Assembly: GCA_023333565.1 (NCBI GenBank) | Contig: JAJKFH010001865.1 | Coordinates: 6,944,001-7,008,000, forward strand | Reading direction: 5' to 3' | Length of the DNA: 64,000 nt | Origin: Puffinus mauretanicus | Lineage: Eukaryota > Chordata > Aves > Procellariiformes > Procellariidae | Part shown: one piece after another, positions 38,283 through 49,900 of the stretch | How positions within the stretch are numbered: position 1 is the first letter of the stretch | Layout of the letters: each line of letters opens with the position of its first letter | The notes under the pieces: model-generated | What the model saw: the letters and a program-made list of their open reading frames with translations, nothing else | Database searches by the model: none | Told to the model about the DNA's origin: nothing | Program-made: the position numbers and the translations under genes

Positions 38283-41006
38283 TTATGTTGTTTCCTGGTT
38301 AGTCTTTTCTATTCTCTGAGTTACTGTTATATGAATGTTGCTTCGTCTTCAGCACTGACTATATGAATTTTATTAATTTGAAAGTTATCTCATACCAGTG
38401 AAAATTCCTCTCATTAGTCAAACATTCACATAATCATTTAGTTTGGCAATCCAAAGAAGCTTTTAATCCTTTTTTTCAGTTGTCTGGCAAAAGCTTGAGT
38501 TTAAAAAAGAAAAGCTACGGAAAAGCGCAGATGGATTGACGACTAATGAATCTTCCAAAATAAGCTATATAAAGACATTGAAAATACAGTGGATTAGAGC
38601 AAGCAGTGGATTAGAGGAAAAGGTAGAAAGAAGAAATATCTTAAGAAATGAATGGTAAAATTCTCACTGTGTACCACAACTTTTTGGTTGACCACGGGTC
38701 ATAATTTATTCAGTCAGGTATGGATGTTTCCACAATTATTCACAGCCTTGGACTCATTCCTCGTCACGCTTCTCAACATGTTTTTGGAAAGTGCTAATAC
38801 GTAATGAACACGAACCCATGTATCAAACTGCTAAATTATTAAAAAGGAGACTTCAAAGCTTGAGAAGCCATTGGCTATTTCCTTGAAAAAACAATCTTTT
38901 CTTTAAAACTTCCCTGCTTTATGCCTGTATCACTTCCAAAACCTTTATCCACCAGCTACTAGCTGAAGAGAAAACAAAAAAACCAGGAAAGGCTGTTCTG
39001 AACCCTGTTCCATGTAGTGGCAAGTTGATTTTATGACTACACAGCAAGGGTGCGCAACATGTGGCAAGAAAGCCAATTATGGCCCATGGGGTTATAAAAT
39101 GCAGCCATCAACCATCTCTCTCTCCCTGTAACTACGTAACTGATTAAAAGCTGATTAACTGTACCTATTTGCTTGTTAACACAAGCAAGCAAATGTTGTT
39201 CAGCTATCCAGGAAGCTGGCAGCCTAGGAAAGTATGGTTGTGTGGCTTTTTTGTAGCTTAAAAAAAACCAAAATAGTAAATGCAAAGGGAATTCAGAGTT
39301 TTAATTCAGAGTATTAATATAGCTCAAAAATATATCTAATTCAGGGGAATTATTACTTTGACTCTCTCTCCTTTTCACACAATTTCTAGTTTTCTTGCAG
39401 AAATTTTGGGTCTTTTTACTGACAGCCACCACAAGAGTTAGGCTGAAATTGGTCAATGGGGGTTGAACGTTACTAATACACAGACTTACAGATGGACAGT
39501 GTGGTCACAAAATCCTGGGGGGAAACCAGTCTCAAGCAAATTTTGCATTAATATTTCACATGTAGCATTTGGGAAATGTTCAAGCTGTAGGAATCAAAAG
39601 AAATTGGGCACTCAAAAGCGGGGCCTTATAAAATAATTCATTTCATCATCTGTTGTGCCTTATTTAGGCTTCATAGAATCTCTGACAAAAACCTGGATGT
39701 CTCATCAGTCCTGCAGCAAACACACGTGCTCAGCCAGATGTGCAGTTTGCAACTTAGGTCCAAGTGAACAAGAGGGTCTCAGCACAAAAACATTCACCTG
39801 GGAGGAAGAGAGTTGGCATTTTCTCACAGATAAGAAATAGAGGAATAAAAATAAAATCTTTCAAGTATATGAAATATTTTGTCTTTGTACTCTTCATTCT
39901 AACAATGGAGGAAATACTTTACTTAGCAGTGATTAGTGTTTTAAAAGCATTAACTTAAGATAGTTAACGAAGCCTGACACTCAGCTAGTATATTATCCAC
40001 TGCAAAACACGAGAACAGAGAATGAAGAACCCAGCATCTGCCTGACTTTTTAGCTTCTGAATGCCCGTGATAAACTGTTAGTTTATGTGCCAATTTTTTC
40101 TTCATTCTTCATTAAGTTAAAAATAAAGCAGCTCAAAGATAAGCTACAAATAAGCAAAATTCTGAATGAAAACATCCTGGAAATTACATATAGTTCAACT
40201 ATATTGTCTGGAAATTTTTTTTTTTTTGGCTAAGGTATAAATGCAGTACATAAGGAGTCATACCTTTTTAAAATAAGATAGGATTATTTTTTAATTTACA
40301 TTTACATTTTTCTGCAACCAGGAGCTGAGACAGAGAAAAAGCATTTTAGTCATAATAGCTTGTGATAGAAGGGTGTTTGGAGTTATTATGTCCTCTTCCA
40401 ATGAAGGAAAGATATAGATCCCAATGGAAAAATGTCAGATACTTAACACAATCGGAGCCAAAAGGTTGCAATCCTCCAGAAAATGTCACTGATTAGATAA
40501 AATGCGCCTAACTGAACTGACATTAGACAAAAGCACTTCTATCTCCTCTAAAATAAACAGAGAGATGGGAGAAGAACAGAGAGGAGGGAGCTCCTGGATT
40601 ATCACCAGAAAAAGAAGGGAAAGACTTAGTCACCTCTGGTGGAAGAGAAGCAAACTGCCCAGAAGAGGAGGCTCTAAGATTCTTCAGAAGCAGCTGAAGA
40701 ATCGGGAATTAATGGATTTATTAAGGAAAAGGAGAAAGACCAATCTACTTAGCCAGCTATAACTTGGGAGAACAGAGATTACAAAGCACTTAATTCCCAA
40801 CCAAGAAGAGGAAAGCATGTGCAAGGAATGGGTACATCTTTCACAGCACAAGGAAACAGCAGAAGAAAACTGTTGCCCTGCGGGGCTGTGGAAAAGTGGT
40901 GAGTAGAGCAAGGGTCCTGGGTGCATGAGTACAAACTGATGTGAGGATGCATAATGAAGAATCCTCTAAGAAGGAGAAGAGGAACGATTCCAAAAGTTTT
41001 CTGGAG
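38283..41006. other. Non-coding stretch with possible transposon relic
   Basis: No gene was recognised. The segment 39042-39107 starts CAGCAAGGGTGCGCAAC and is followed by ATGGCCCATGG. It faintly resembles the end of an old hAT-type DNA transposon. A 9-base perfect inverted repeat (39167-39175 with 39186-39194) lies just after it. Confidence 0.5.
39167..39194. repeat. Short perfect inverted repeat
   Basis: Arms ATTTGCTTG and CAAGCAAAT of 9 bases are separated by 10 bases. No terminator or RNA gene context is apparent. Confidence 0.7.
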
Positions 41007-41025
41007 AAAAAAAAAAAAAAAAAAA
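41007..41025. repeat. Poly-A tract, 19 bases
   Basis: Uninterrupted A homopolymer after a purine-rich region (about 40560-41000). No retrogene was recognised upstream, so it is treated as a simple repeat. Confidence 0.9.
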
Positions 41026-44000
41026 TTCATCGAGGTGTCTGCAAAGTGCAAATATATGAAAACATAGAATTAATGTACATGTGCTAAAATTCACATGCTT
41101 TACAGCAGCTAGAGATAAGTCCTACTAATTTATGTGGAGAAGAAAAAAGAAAGGAATTTTGCTCAAGTGGAGGAATGAAACTAACTGTTACCACCTAGAA
41201 AAGAAACATTTGTTAAGAGGACGGATAAGGACAGGAACAAGAAGTCCATGTTGCAAGATTCTTCTTGGAAAAGTTAAAATAATATAAGCTATATTTACCT
41301 TTCATTTATCGAAGAGAACAAATCCAGTGAATTTTATTTCTGTCATCACAACATTCAAAGTAGTTAAGTGGAAACTGGTGTGTAATCAAAAGTTATTATA
41401 TACCAAACAAAGATTCCATGTCAATCTCACTGCTTCCTTAAATTTTGATGCTAGTATTTTATCATTACAAAGCTATTCAGATTCAATAGGCTAGCTTCCA
41501 AGCTTGTTACATCAGCAAAAATATTAAATATTATTTATTATTATTAGCCTAGATTTGGCAAAAGTTAACAAGACTACGCTACAAGATACATACACTAGAA
41601 ATTAGGGTAAGAGAGTATCTTTGAATTACTACCACATGTGCCTCAAATTATGTTCAGGGAGGCACCAGTTCCACCGTTCAGAGTCTCTGTACATGTTACA
41701 CTGAAGTGTAATTTACAGCAGACCTTACGCATTAAGCTTTCATGGTGGTAGCTGTGTCTCTCATTATTTTTTAAAGAGAGATTTGGATGACAGTGATTTG
41801 TCCCACATATGTAGTCCTTACACAAAACAGACTGTGTTAGCGTCTGTGGTCTACCTATTCAGGTCACGTTTTTCTGTCTCTCTCCTTGGCTTTTCTTGGC
41901 CATACATGCCATTTATTTGCTTACATCAGACTTGCACCTTATATTTTGGCATGTCACCGTATATATCTGTATTTCAGCTCCTAAACAATACTTCACACTA
42001 CATTTGCATTGTTTTGCTTCTCCATCCTTGTGCCCCAACACATGTGCTTTAATCAAGGCTTGAAAACAATCTATCCACTCACTCAGCTAGACAAATGCCA
42101 AAATGTCTCCAGATTTTAAGCTTTCTTTTGGCTGCAAAATGATCTTCCAAACATGAATGGGCAGTAAACATCACAGCTGGCTTCTCATGTTTGCAAGCAA
42201 GTAAACAGTTTTTTGGATACCTCTTCAGCTGCAGAGATACGTGCCAAGCTGCAGCAGATCACGGCTGCTAATAAGAACCACGCAAGACGCAATGAAAGCA
42301 TCACGGAACGGCTGCCTGCGAGGATGGTGCACAACACGGCAGCGGAGCAGCAATGAAAACGCCGCAGAATTCAAAGCGGAAAGGACGTCTTCCACCTCCT
42401 TTGCTATAGGGTGCTAGGGTTTAGGTTTTTTCCAGGCCGATTTGTCACTTCCTACCTGGAGGCTGATATCAAAAAGGATCCCACCCTGGCACTCATCACA
42501 CCCAAAGAAATCCCAGTACTTCGGGGGGAAGGAAGGGAGAAATTCAGTGCATATAACTTATGAAACTGAGAAGGACTCAGCAAATCAGTGTCTGTTGGAA
42601 GGACAGAGCTGAAAGGTATTGAGGCTGAAGGCTTCAAAGATACTTAGGGATCTACAAGAAGAACTGGACCAGCTCACACCAGCTGAGACCAAACAAGGAA
42701 TACATTTTTATTCTGGAGGCGGAAGCGTAAGGGACACAACACACTGCATGAAAGCAGTGAAAAAACACACTTCTACCTTTTGCTCCTTCACATCTTTCTT
42801 TCCTCACTTATTTTTACTCTACATGTAGTTTAACACGGAGACATCTTTTTTTTTGTCATGTTCAAATCCATGTCCTCCTCAGTGACAGCCTACCAACACA
42901 AGAGGGAGAATGGCAGCCCAACTATTTTTCACCTTGGTAATTAGGCACAGGCTACATTTTTCAGGCCCTGGCTTCAGCCTAGCTCTCTGGTCCAGCTTCT
43001 TGAGGCGACATGACAGCTCACTCGCACCTCATTCTGCAATGTGCGGAGAGAACTATTTGTTCTTTTGCTGCAACAGCATAAAAGCCAAACCACCTCAGGA
43101 CTCCGCGGCAGCCATAGGCTCACCCTGCAACTACAGTCTTCAGCAACAGCTGGCATTAGTATAGCACTATCAAAGCAGCGAAGACACCGAAGACAGTTAA
43201 ACAAATGGCACTGAGGAGCTTGCTACTGAACTTTGCTGCTTTAATAACATTTATTGCTTGAGAAGAGATAAATCCCACCAAGAGGGGTAACAAGCATTAT
43301 GGTTATCACACGTGGTCCAGCCGGTGCAGAGAGAAGTGACTGCTCTGCGCGCGTTGGTGCCCACCACACCGAGGAAACGCCGAGCAAAACACAACCAGAG
43401 AACGTCAGCTAAAAAACAAGCCCAAGTAAACAGGTTTTATATGAAGCGTCTTGGGAGTGGAGGAGTGGAAAGACAACAGCTCCACAAATGCTGTTTTCAC
43501 AGTGCCCCTGTGGGAGGACTTGGCAGTACCTTGAGCCCGGTAATCCACGTGCCCACAGGCATCCACACAGCCTCCTGGCATCACAACCCAACTCCCACAG
43601 CGCATTTAGGACCCTCAATGAGTCCAGGAACAGCATTTGTCCTTGTACACTGTACAAGGAAGCTGAGTACTGTTTACAGATTCCCTGCTCCCACCCCATA
43701 GTAGAGAGGGGTTTTCTTTGTCCACTATTTGATAGTCCACTGGTACAAAATCTAGTCTCCAAAAGTCATTCAATAAGCTGTTTTCCTTCAGTCTGTAGTA
43801 ATAAAACTATACAACACTATAAACATTTTCCGCATTGGACTCCAAGATGTTTGGCGCTCTAGCTGGAAACACTGCTCCTTTTGTTTTTACATTACAGCAG
43901 ACCCCGTTAAACCCACTTTCCATCAAGACACCGAATATCTGTGTCTTCTATTTTCTGCGAGGAGAGCCCTTTCTAAATCTAGGAAAGAGACTTATGAGCA

Positions 44001-44463
44001 GCTATTGGGCAAGTATCATCGCTCCAGACTTAAGCACATCACAAATCAGACTCATCAGAAAAGCAGAGCGATGCCCAGGGAACAATTTTCCCTTCTGTAA
44101 CCGTTCCAACGCACAGGCTGGCCACGCAGGGAAGATTAGCATTAACGGGAGATACGGACCTACATCTATCAAGCGGAGAGAAAGAAACAGACCCCATTAG
44201 AAGGCAAAATTTCCTTTTCATGAAAAATGTAAGTTAAGGAAAGCAATAAACACTCTCCGACAAGTGTTGTCAGTCTGTGTCTAAGGAGACATCTTTGTAA
44301 CTGAAGATATTCTCCCTTTCTGCCCCATGTCTGAGAAGCGCAGGGCAGCTAAACCACGAGCAAAAGTATGGCATATGAAATCCAGCAAAACACCATGCCC
44401 ATGCTGCTGCTGGCTCTTCTGTTAAAGCTGCCAACAGGAATGCTAATGTTTCAGTCAGGCAAA
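41026..44463. other. Non-coding stretch with a small CpG patch
   Basis: No gene was recognised. About a dozen CpGs fall between 42280 and 42400, a local enrichment. The region 43300-44200 is somewhat GC-richer, and overlapping frames of 117-129 codons lie on both strands across the same DNA. That mutual overlap, and the lack of known domains, argues that they are chance frames. Confidence 0.55.
43640..43660. repeat. Perfect 9-bp hairpin
   Basis: Arms TCCTTGTAC and GTACAAGGA flank a 3-base ACT loop. The pairing is exact. No adjacent RNA gene is visible. Confidence 0.85.
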
Positions 44464-44647
44464 GTTTGCAGGGAGAGGTAATATCTTTTATTAGACCAAC
44501 TGATACTGTTGGAAAAAACAGACAAGTTTTTGGGCATGGAAAGCCTTTCCTGCACAGACCTGAAGAAGGGCTTGTTTGTCTGAAAGTGTCTGTTTTCTCC
44601 AACTGTATTGGTTCATCTAATAAAAGACATTACCTCTCCCTGCAAAC
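44464..44647. mobile_element. 184-bp palindromic MITE-like repeat
   Basis: The two halves are inverted copies. Both ends read GTTTGCAGGGAGAGGTAAT (44464 inward on the plus strand, 44647 inward on the minus strand), then CTTTTATTAGA, then a TGTTGGA/AGTTGGA word with AAAACAGACA. The symmetry reaches the centre near 44555, where a CCTGAAGAAGGGCTTG motif sits. I recall this layout, with 'pull-through' arms and TTATTAGACCAAC, as an ancient palindromic repeat scattered in birds and other sauropsids. It is probably a non-autonomous DNA-transposon remnant, but I cannot name the family securely. Arm divergence is modest, with a handful of substitutions and small indels, so a transcript could fold into one long hairpin. 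Confidence 0.8.
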
Positions 44648-44880
44648 CCTGCCCCACTTAACAGTCTTCGAACATCATGGCTACAACAGCGATAGTGTTA
44701 TGTTTTGGTTGTACTCATGGTTTGCAGCATAGACTTCTGCATTTGGTCTAATGTTGATGCCTATCAACTCATTTCAAACCAGAGAACAGGCTACTGGTTT
44801 TAAAGGCAATAACTTACAATAAATTATACTCGTTGCCAACATGGGCCAGCCTGAAGCTGATGGTGATAAAGGCAAAAAAA
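44648..44880. other. Short spacer, nothing recognised
   Basis: Ordinary AT-rich DNA between the palindromic repeat and the C-rich tract. Confidence 0.6.
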
Positions 44881-44920
44881 CCCCCAACACCCTAACCCCT
44901 CCCACCCCAAAAATAACCCC
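44881..44920 (-). other. C-rich tract, G-quadruplex-capable on the minus strand
   Basis: The plus strand has C runs at 44881-44885, 44890-44892, 44895-44898, 44900-44902, 44904-44907 and 44917-44920. On the minus strand these give at least four closely spaced G3+ runs with loops of 1 to 4 bases, satisfying the usual G-quadruplex pattern. One word, GGGTTAGGG on minus, resembles the telomere repeat but is not tandem. Confidence 0.7.
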
Positions 44921-46085
44921 AAGCCCTGTTATTACTGTTCACACCAACCATTAGAATACCCTCCACATATGACATGTACCACAATATTAGGAAATGCCAG
45001 GAGAGCACAGATTCTCAAGTATCTACTGAAGGAGGAACAAAACAATCCCACTAGGTGATTTTTAAATAGGACTAATGAGATAACATTATTTTCAAGACAC
45101 CTCCAAAAACTTTTTCCTACATTGTGGCAACACTGCCACACTTACAAGGACTGGTCTTGGAAAGCAATACCCTAACATGTCAACCACACCCTAAAGACTT
45201 TATCATGAGGATACACATTGACATAGCAGAGAGAAAAACACACAGAAAGAAGTAAAGCCTGTCAAATACTGTGGGCCTCAGGAAGGTCTTTGTGTTACGT
45301 ATTTTGATGTTCTGAGTAGTTCCGGTGGAACAGATGAAGTAGCTGACTGACCTGCTTCAGGCACTGACACTAGGAGATGCAATAAATATCTGAAAACTCA
45401 TGCTCAGCTAATTAAAATACACTTTTCTTCCCATAGTCTATCATTAACTTTAGCACAAATCTGATTGAAAAAAATCTGTACTGCAAATGAGAAAAATCAG
45501 TTCTCACCCTCAACATACAATTTACTGTTATTTATAAAACAGACTGAATTTAAACACTCTTCATTGTCCTCTCCTCTCACTCAAAGGTTCATGTTTTCAT
45601 TATAATAACCATTTCAGGTTTATCACTGTAAGAAGGTTCTTCAGTAGGAAAGCCACAGGTTAAGTAATTTTTCATTGAATGACTTTTTTTTTCCCCACAT
45701 ATTCTGTAACCAGGACATATTCCAAGTTTTATTTCAGAGCGCGATGAGGTAAAATGAAAAACATTTTTCATGATGTGTAAAGAATGGTAGAACTTTTATT
45801 TTCCAGATCTCTTTGTATTCAAATTACAAATACATGATCCATATTTTTATTTTACTCAGTGCTGTAACTATAGATTAATTCTATTAATTTCAGTGGAACT
45901 TCTCCATAGTTTTGCTCTGCCATACAGGTCAGAACGGATATGGTCATTATCATTAAATTACTTGATATTCTACATATTGTAGATTATAAGTATCAGTGAC
46001 TGAAAAATTATTTTCCATCATAAAGCATTTTGTCTCTACAGGATGCTTGATGTTTTGCATTTTTAAAATAAAAATAAAACAATAG

Positions 46086-46109
46086 CTACAAAATAGCTTT
46101 ATTTTGTAG
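46086..46109. repeat. Perfect 10-bp hairpin
   Basis: Arms CTACAAAATA and TATTTTGTAG with a 4-base GCTT loop pair exactly. Confidence 0.85.
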
Positions 46110-46888
46110 GTAAAATTTTTATAAGCTGAGCTGGCTAATATTTATCTCTGACATCTAATTTAAAATCTACTAATATATATTTATGCAAACATCAGTTACT
46201 CTCTGGAACCTTCTTTTTTTTTTATGGGAAGGGGGGAATGGAAAAACTGTTTTGTAAAGAAGTTTATTTACTGAAATGAACCAATAGAACAATCCACAGC
46301 CTGTTTGTACACCTGAAATAAGCCAGACTGAATAGAAATGCAACGCCAGAGAGCTGTAATTTCTAAAATGATATGGGGGTTGAGGGAAGCGGAAGGGAAG
46401 AAATTAATTTCTGCATGCTTTAAAAAAGACAAACAGTAAGCTACAATCAGTCCGTCCCTACAACTTTCCCCATATTGGGGAATTTTAGGATAATGAGAAA
46501 GACACTTTGCTCAGAGCACAAGTGTATGATAAGAACTACAGTCTCAAAATACTTTCTACATAACATGATGTTTCTTCATTTTGCTTTCTAATTACCTGTA
46601 AAAACTAAGTGAAAATGACACACAGCTTTTGTTCCACTGAACATCAGACTTCTTACACTCATTTCAATGTAAACAAGAAGAGAATGACAAAAAATGAGTT
46701 TCAGAAATTGTTTAATGCTGGAATGAAACTGGATTTGTATTAACCGTACCACCCTGGTGCGAGCTGACCTTCAAAAGAAGGTGTGTGGTTTGAAGGTGTC
46801 CTCCTGCCCAGCGTGTGTACAGCACAGAAGCCACGGACATCAACCATTAGTCGCTGGGTACCACTACTAATGGCAGCGTACCAAATAC

Positions 46889-46910
46889 TTATTCCTTACT
46901 GAAGGAATAA
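46889..46910. repeat. Perfect 9-bp hairpin
   Basis: Arms TTATTCCTT and AAGGAATAA surround a 4-base ACTG loop. The pairing is exact. Confidence 0.85.
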
Positions 46911-49900
46911 CCTTAGCTTTTTTCTGTAGGCATCAGTCACATTATATACTCACATGCTGTTTTAGGTATAGTGTGGTTATAAACCAGAGGATAGTTTTCA
47001 TGTGTTCTGCCGCATCTGGGCTAATAATAATTTGCATTAATATTATTTATATATTATGTGCTTTCAAGTCTGCTTTAGGACGTGAATGGAGAACAGGTCA
47101 AGCAGTCTTTTGTAAAGTTCCTGCTAGATGAAGAAGGGCTTGTAACTGATAATCCCCAGAAGGCATTAGTTATTTCTTTCATGAAATTATTTCTCTATAT
47201 GCAGCCACAAAATGGGCACCATTTGATGAACACCACAGACAGGGACAATGTAGCCCTGTCCTTATCTAGCTTCTCATTGCAAGGTTAGAATCGATTTTCT
47301 TTTAGTATTCTGCAATCAGCTCACAGTCACCTGGCTGGTGCATAAACCATCTCCCTGCATCACAAAGAAGAGAGAGGTACTTAGTTGTTGCTTTTTTTCC
47401 CCACACAGGAGACGAAGTACAGGTGTCTTATTTCCAAACAAAGAGAGAAAGCAGACCAAAAGACATAGGACTAAGATAGCAGCATTAATTGATGATGAGT
47501 CATCTTATGGCCATATTACATCGTAAGGCGTGGCCTGTCTCTAAGTCAGCGGGGCTCCAGCACGCCCTCTCCCAGCCAGATTCGCCAAGTCCGTGCAGGG
47601 CTGGAGCCTGCTGGGGACTCCTGGACATCAAACACCCAAAACTGGCACCTGAGCTCTCGTGCCGCAGCGGGGACCAACTTCCTATGGCGATTCATACTCA
47701 GCACACCTCTGGACCACACATCCCTGGGTACAGCTGAGCAGGCAGCACAGTTCATGCATTACTGGAACCATATACTGAAATATATGGGTTGGGCATTTCC
47801 CCAATATCCCAGTCTGATTTTTTGATCCTCTACGCAGGTGCCTAGTCTGAAAAGAATCGTAGAGGAACACAGAAAAAAAAAGATCAGCTGAAGTTGAGCC
47901 CTGGTTGCAGAACCATTAAGCAAAACCCACCCCATCTAACAAGAAGCTGGACTTTACAGTGGATTTCGCAGATTTCTCTAAGCAGCAGTTGTTCCATCAA
48001 CAATCACTGTTGTCTCCTTGCTCCAGCTGGAGCACCCAGGTGAGGCCCGAGTTGGCTGTTAACTCCTGGCTTGCTGGATGGCAGGAGTGACCTACAAGCA
48101 CCTCGCTATCCTGCACAGCGCTGCATGTTTCTATCTAGAGCCACGTTTATACCTGCTATTTTTGTTAAATCAAATGCAGATATTGCTGAATGAAACATAC
48201 CAGACTTCCTGGTTGGTTTGTACAAGTCACCTAAAAGATACTAAAACTCCAGTTGAGATATTCCAGACAAAACGCAATATAATGATCTAAAGGCCCACAT
48301 CATTCTTTGACACCTTTCAGCCATTTACAGATGGAGCCAGATAGAAAATTAGGTGTAACAACAAGATTGATGAATTCCTAGTTTTATTTAATACTCTAGG
48401 CTCCATGTAAAGTGGCCTCCAAACCATCCCTGGATGCCAGGACGTGCAGACAAACAACGAAGCAAGTCTCCTTGATCTGAACTGTAAGAACTGAAAAGAA
48501 CTTTAAAACCTCTATGCACAGTCTGCATAAGAATGATATTAGAGGGGGAAAAAAAAACAACAATAAAATTCTTCATGCAAATTGCCATCTGGGCCAGGAA
48601 GCTGAGTACAATACTGTTTTCATCATCTTTAATGATGCACAGTTTAGTTCAGGGGGAGGGGGGGAAGGAAATGGGACCAACCTTTGACCAGTATGACAGC
48701 AGCATAAGTAATCCCTTATTGCATTATGAAACGATTCATACATGGGGACCTGTTACATTACTGGCCTGTTAACAGTATCACAGCTCCCTACTTCGACTTT
48801 TTTCATTTTGTTTTACATCAGACAAGCCTATTGCTGTCATTTGTAGAGAACGGAAAAGCTGCTACAGTTTTAATATAAAACACAGGAAAAAAATACACAG
48901 CAGCTGTTCATATTTTCTAGGAAGTCTGTTACAATAATGATGTCATGGAAGAAGGCTGGAATCTATTAAAATGGATCAGACAGGCAAGCCATTCAAAACC
49001 TTCAAACAATATGTGTATACAAGCTGCACCGTGTACCTTACATTAAAATAAAACCAGGCAAAGAGTGGAGTTCCTTAAACATATTATTGAGAACAGGCAA
49101 TTAAGGTCATTTCATAGATTTACTTCAATAAATTCAGTTTACTACTGGAACTACCCAATAAAGCAAAATACAAAAGCCACAACCAGCTCACTGTCAATTA
49201 AGCTCATTTTCACCTATAAAAGCATTTAAATCTATTTTGAAATCACTAGCTCAAGCTACATGAGAACAAAGAAGCTCTCCCAGCAAAAGATTCTCCATTG
49301 ATAAGTGAGACGTTTAAACACCAGGTATAAACTTCAGCTCATTAGGAAGGGTGTTTTCTTGGGGTTTCCCCCCCACCTCCAACTTGGGAATTAAAGCATG
49401 CAGCTAAGGGGAGTCCCATCCAGGCACTCCGTTTGACCTATAATTAGCAATCAGATATTCTTCATTTATATGGCGCTACTCCTGGGCCCTAGCAAGTTTG
49501 CACCTCTTGCTGCAGCTTGCTTGCATACTCCAAACTGCACAGCCCAAGGCTCGCTCAAACATTATGCTTCTCTTCCCTGGGGGACATGGAAAAGAGGAGG
49601 GTTTGTGGTAGAAAACAGGCAAGTTTTGTGGTTCTCTGGATGTCTCAAAAATTATCTTTACGTTGTTCCATTTCTGTTAAGCTACACCTTCCTCCCTAAG
49701 GCTTTCATTAGAAAGGTTTTTCTGATGGTGGCCTAAATATGTCTTCCTAATACATGCAAAAAGTACTTAGCACAACATGCATATACTTCTCCTAATGTGA
49801 GATCATATTTTGACCCCACATTCTTTAAACATTCAAGCTGACTTTTTGCATATTCAGGAGCTGGAAAAGTAAAGCAAGACTGATCATGTTTAATATTTTA

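Noticed and set aside
43312..43862. Four overlapping frames of 66-129 codons on both strands
   Set aside because: Mutual overlap on both strands reflects GC-rich composition. No homologue was recognised.
44881..44920. Interstitial telomere repeat
   Set aside because: Only a single GGGTTAGGG-like word on the minus strand, with no TTAGGG array.
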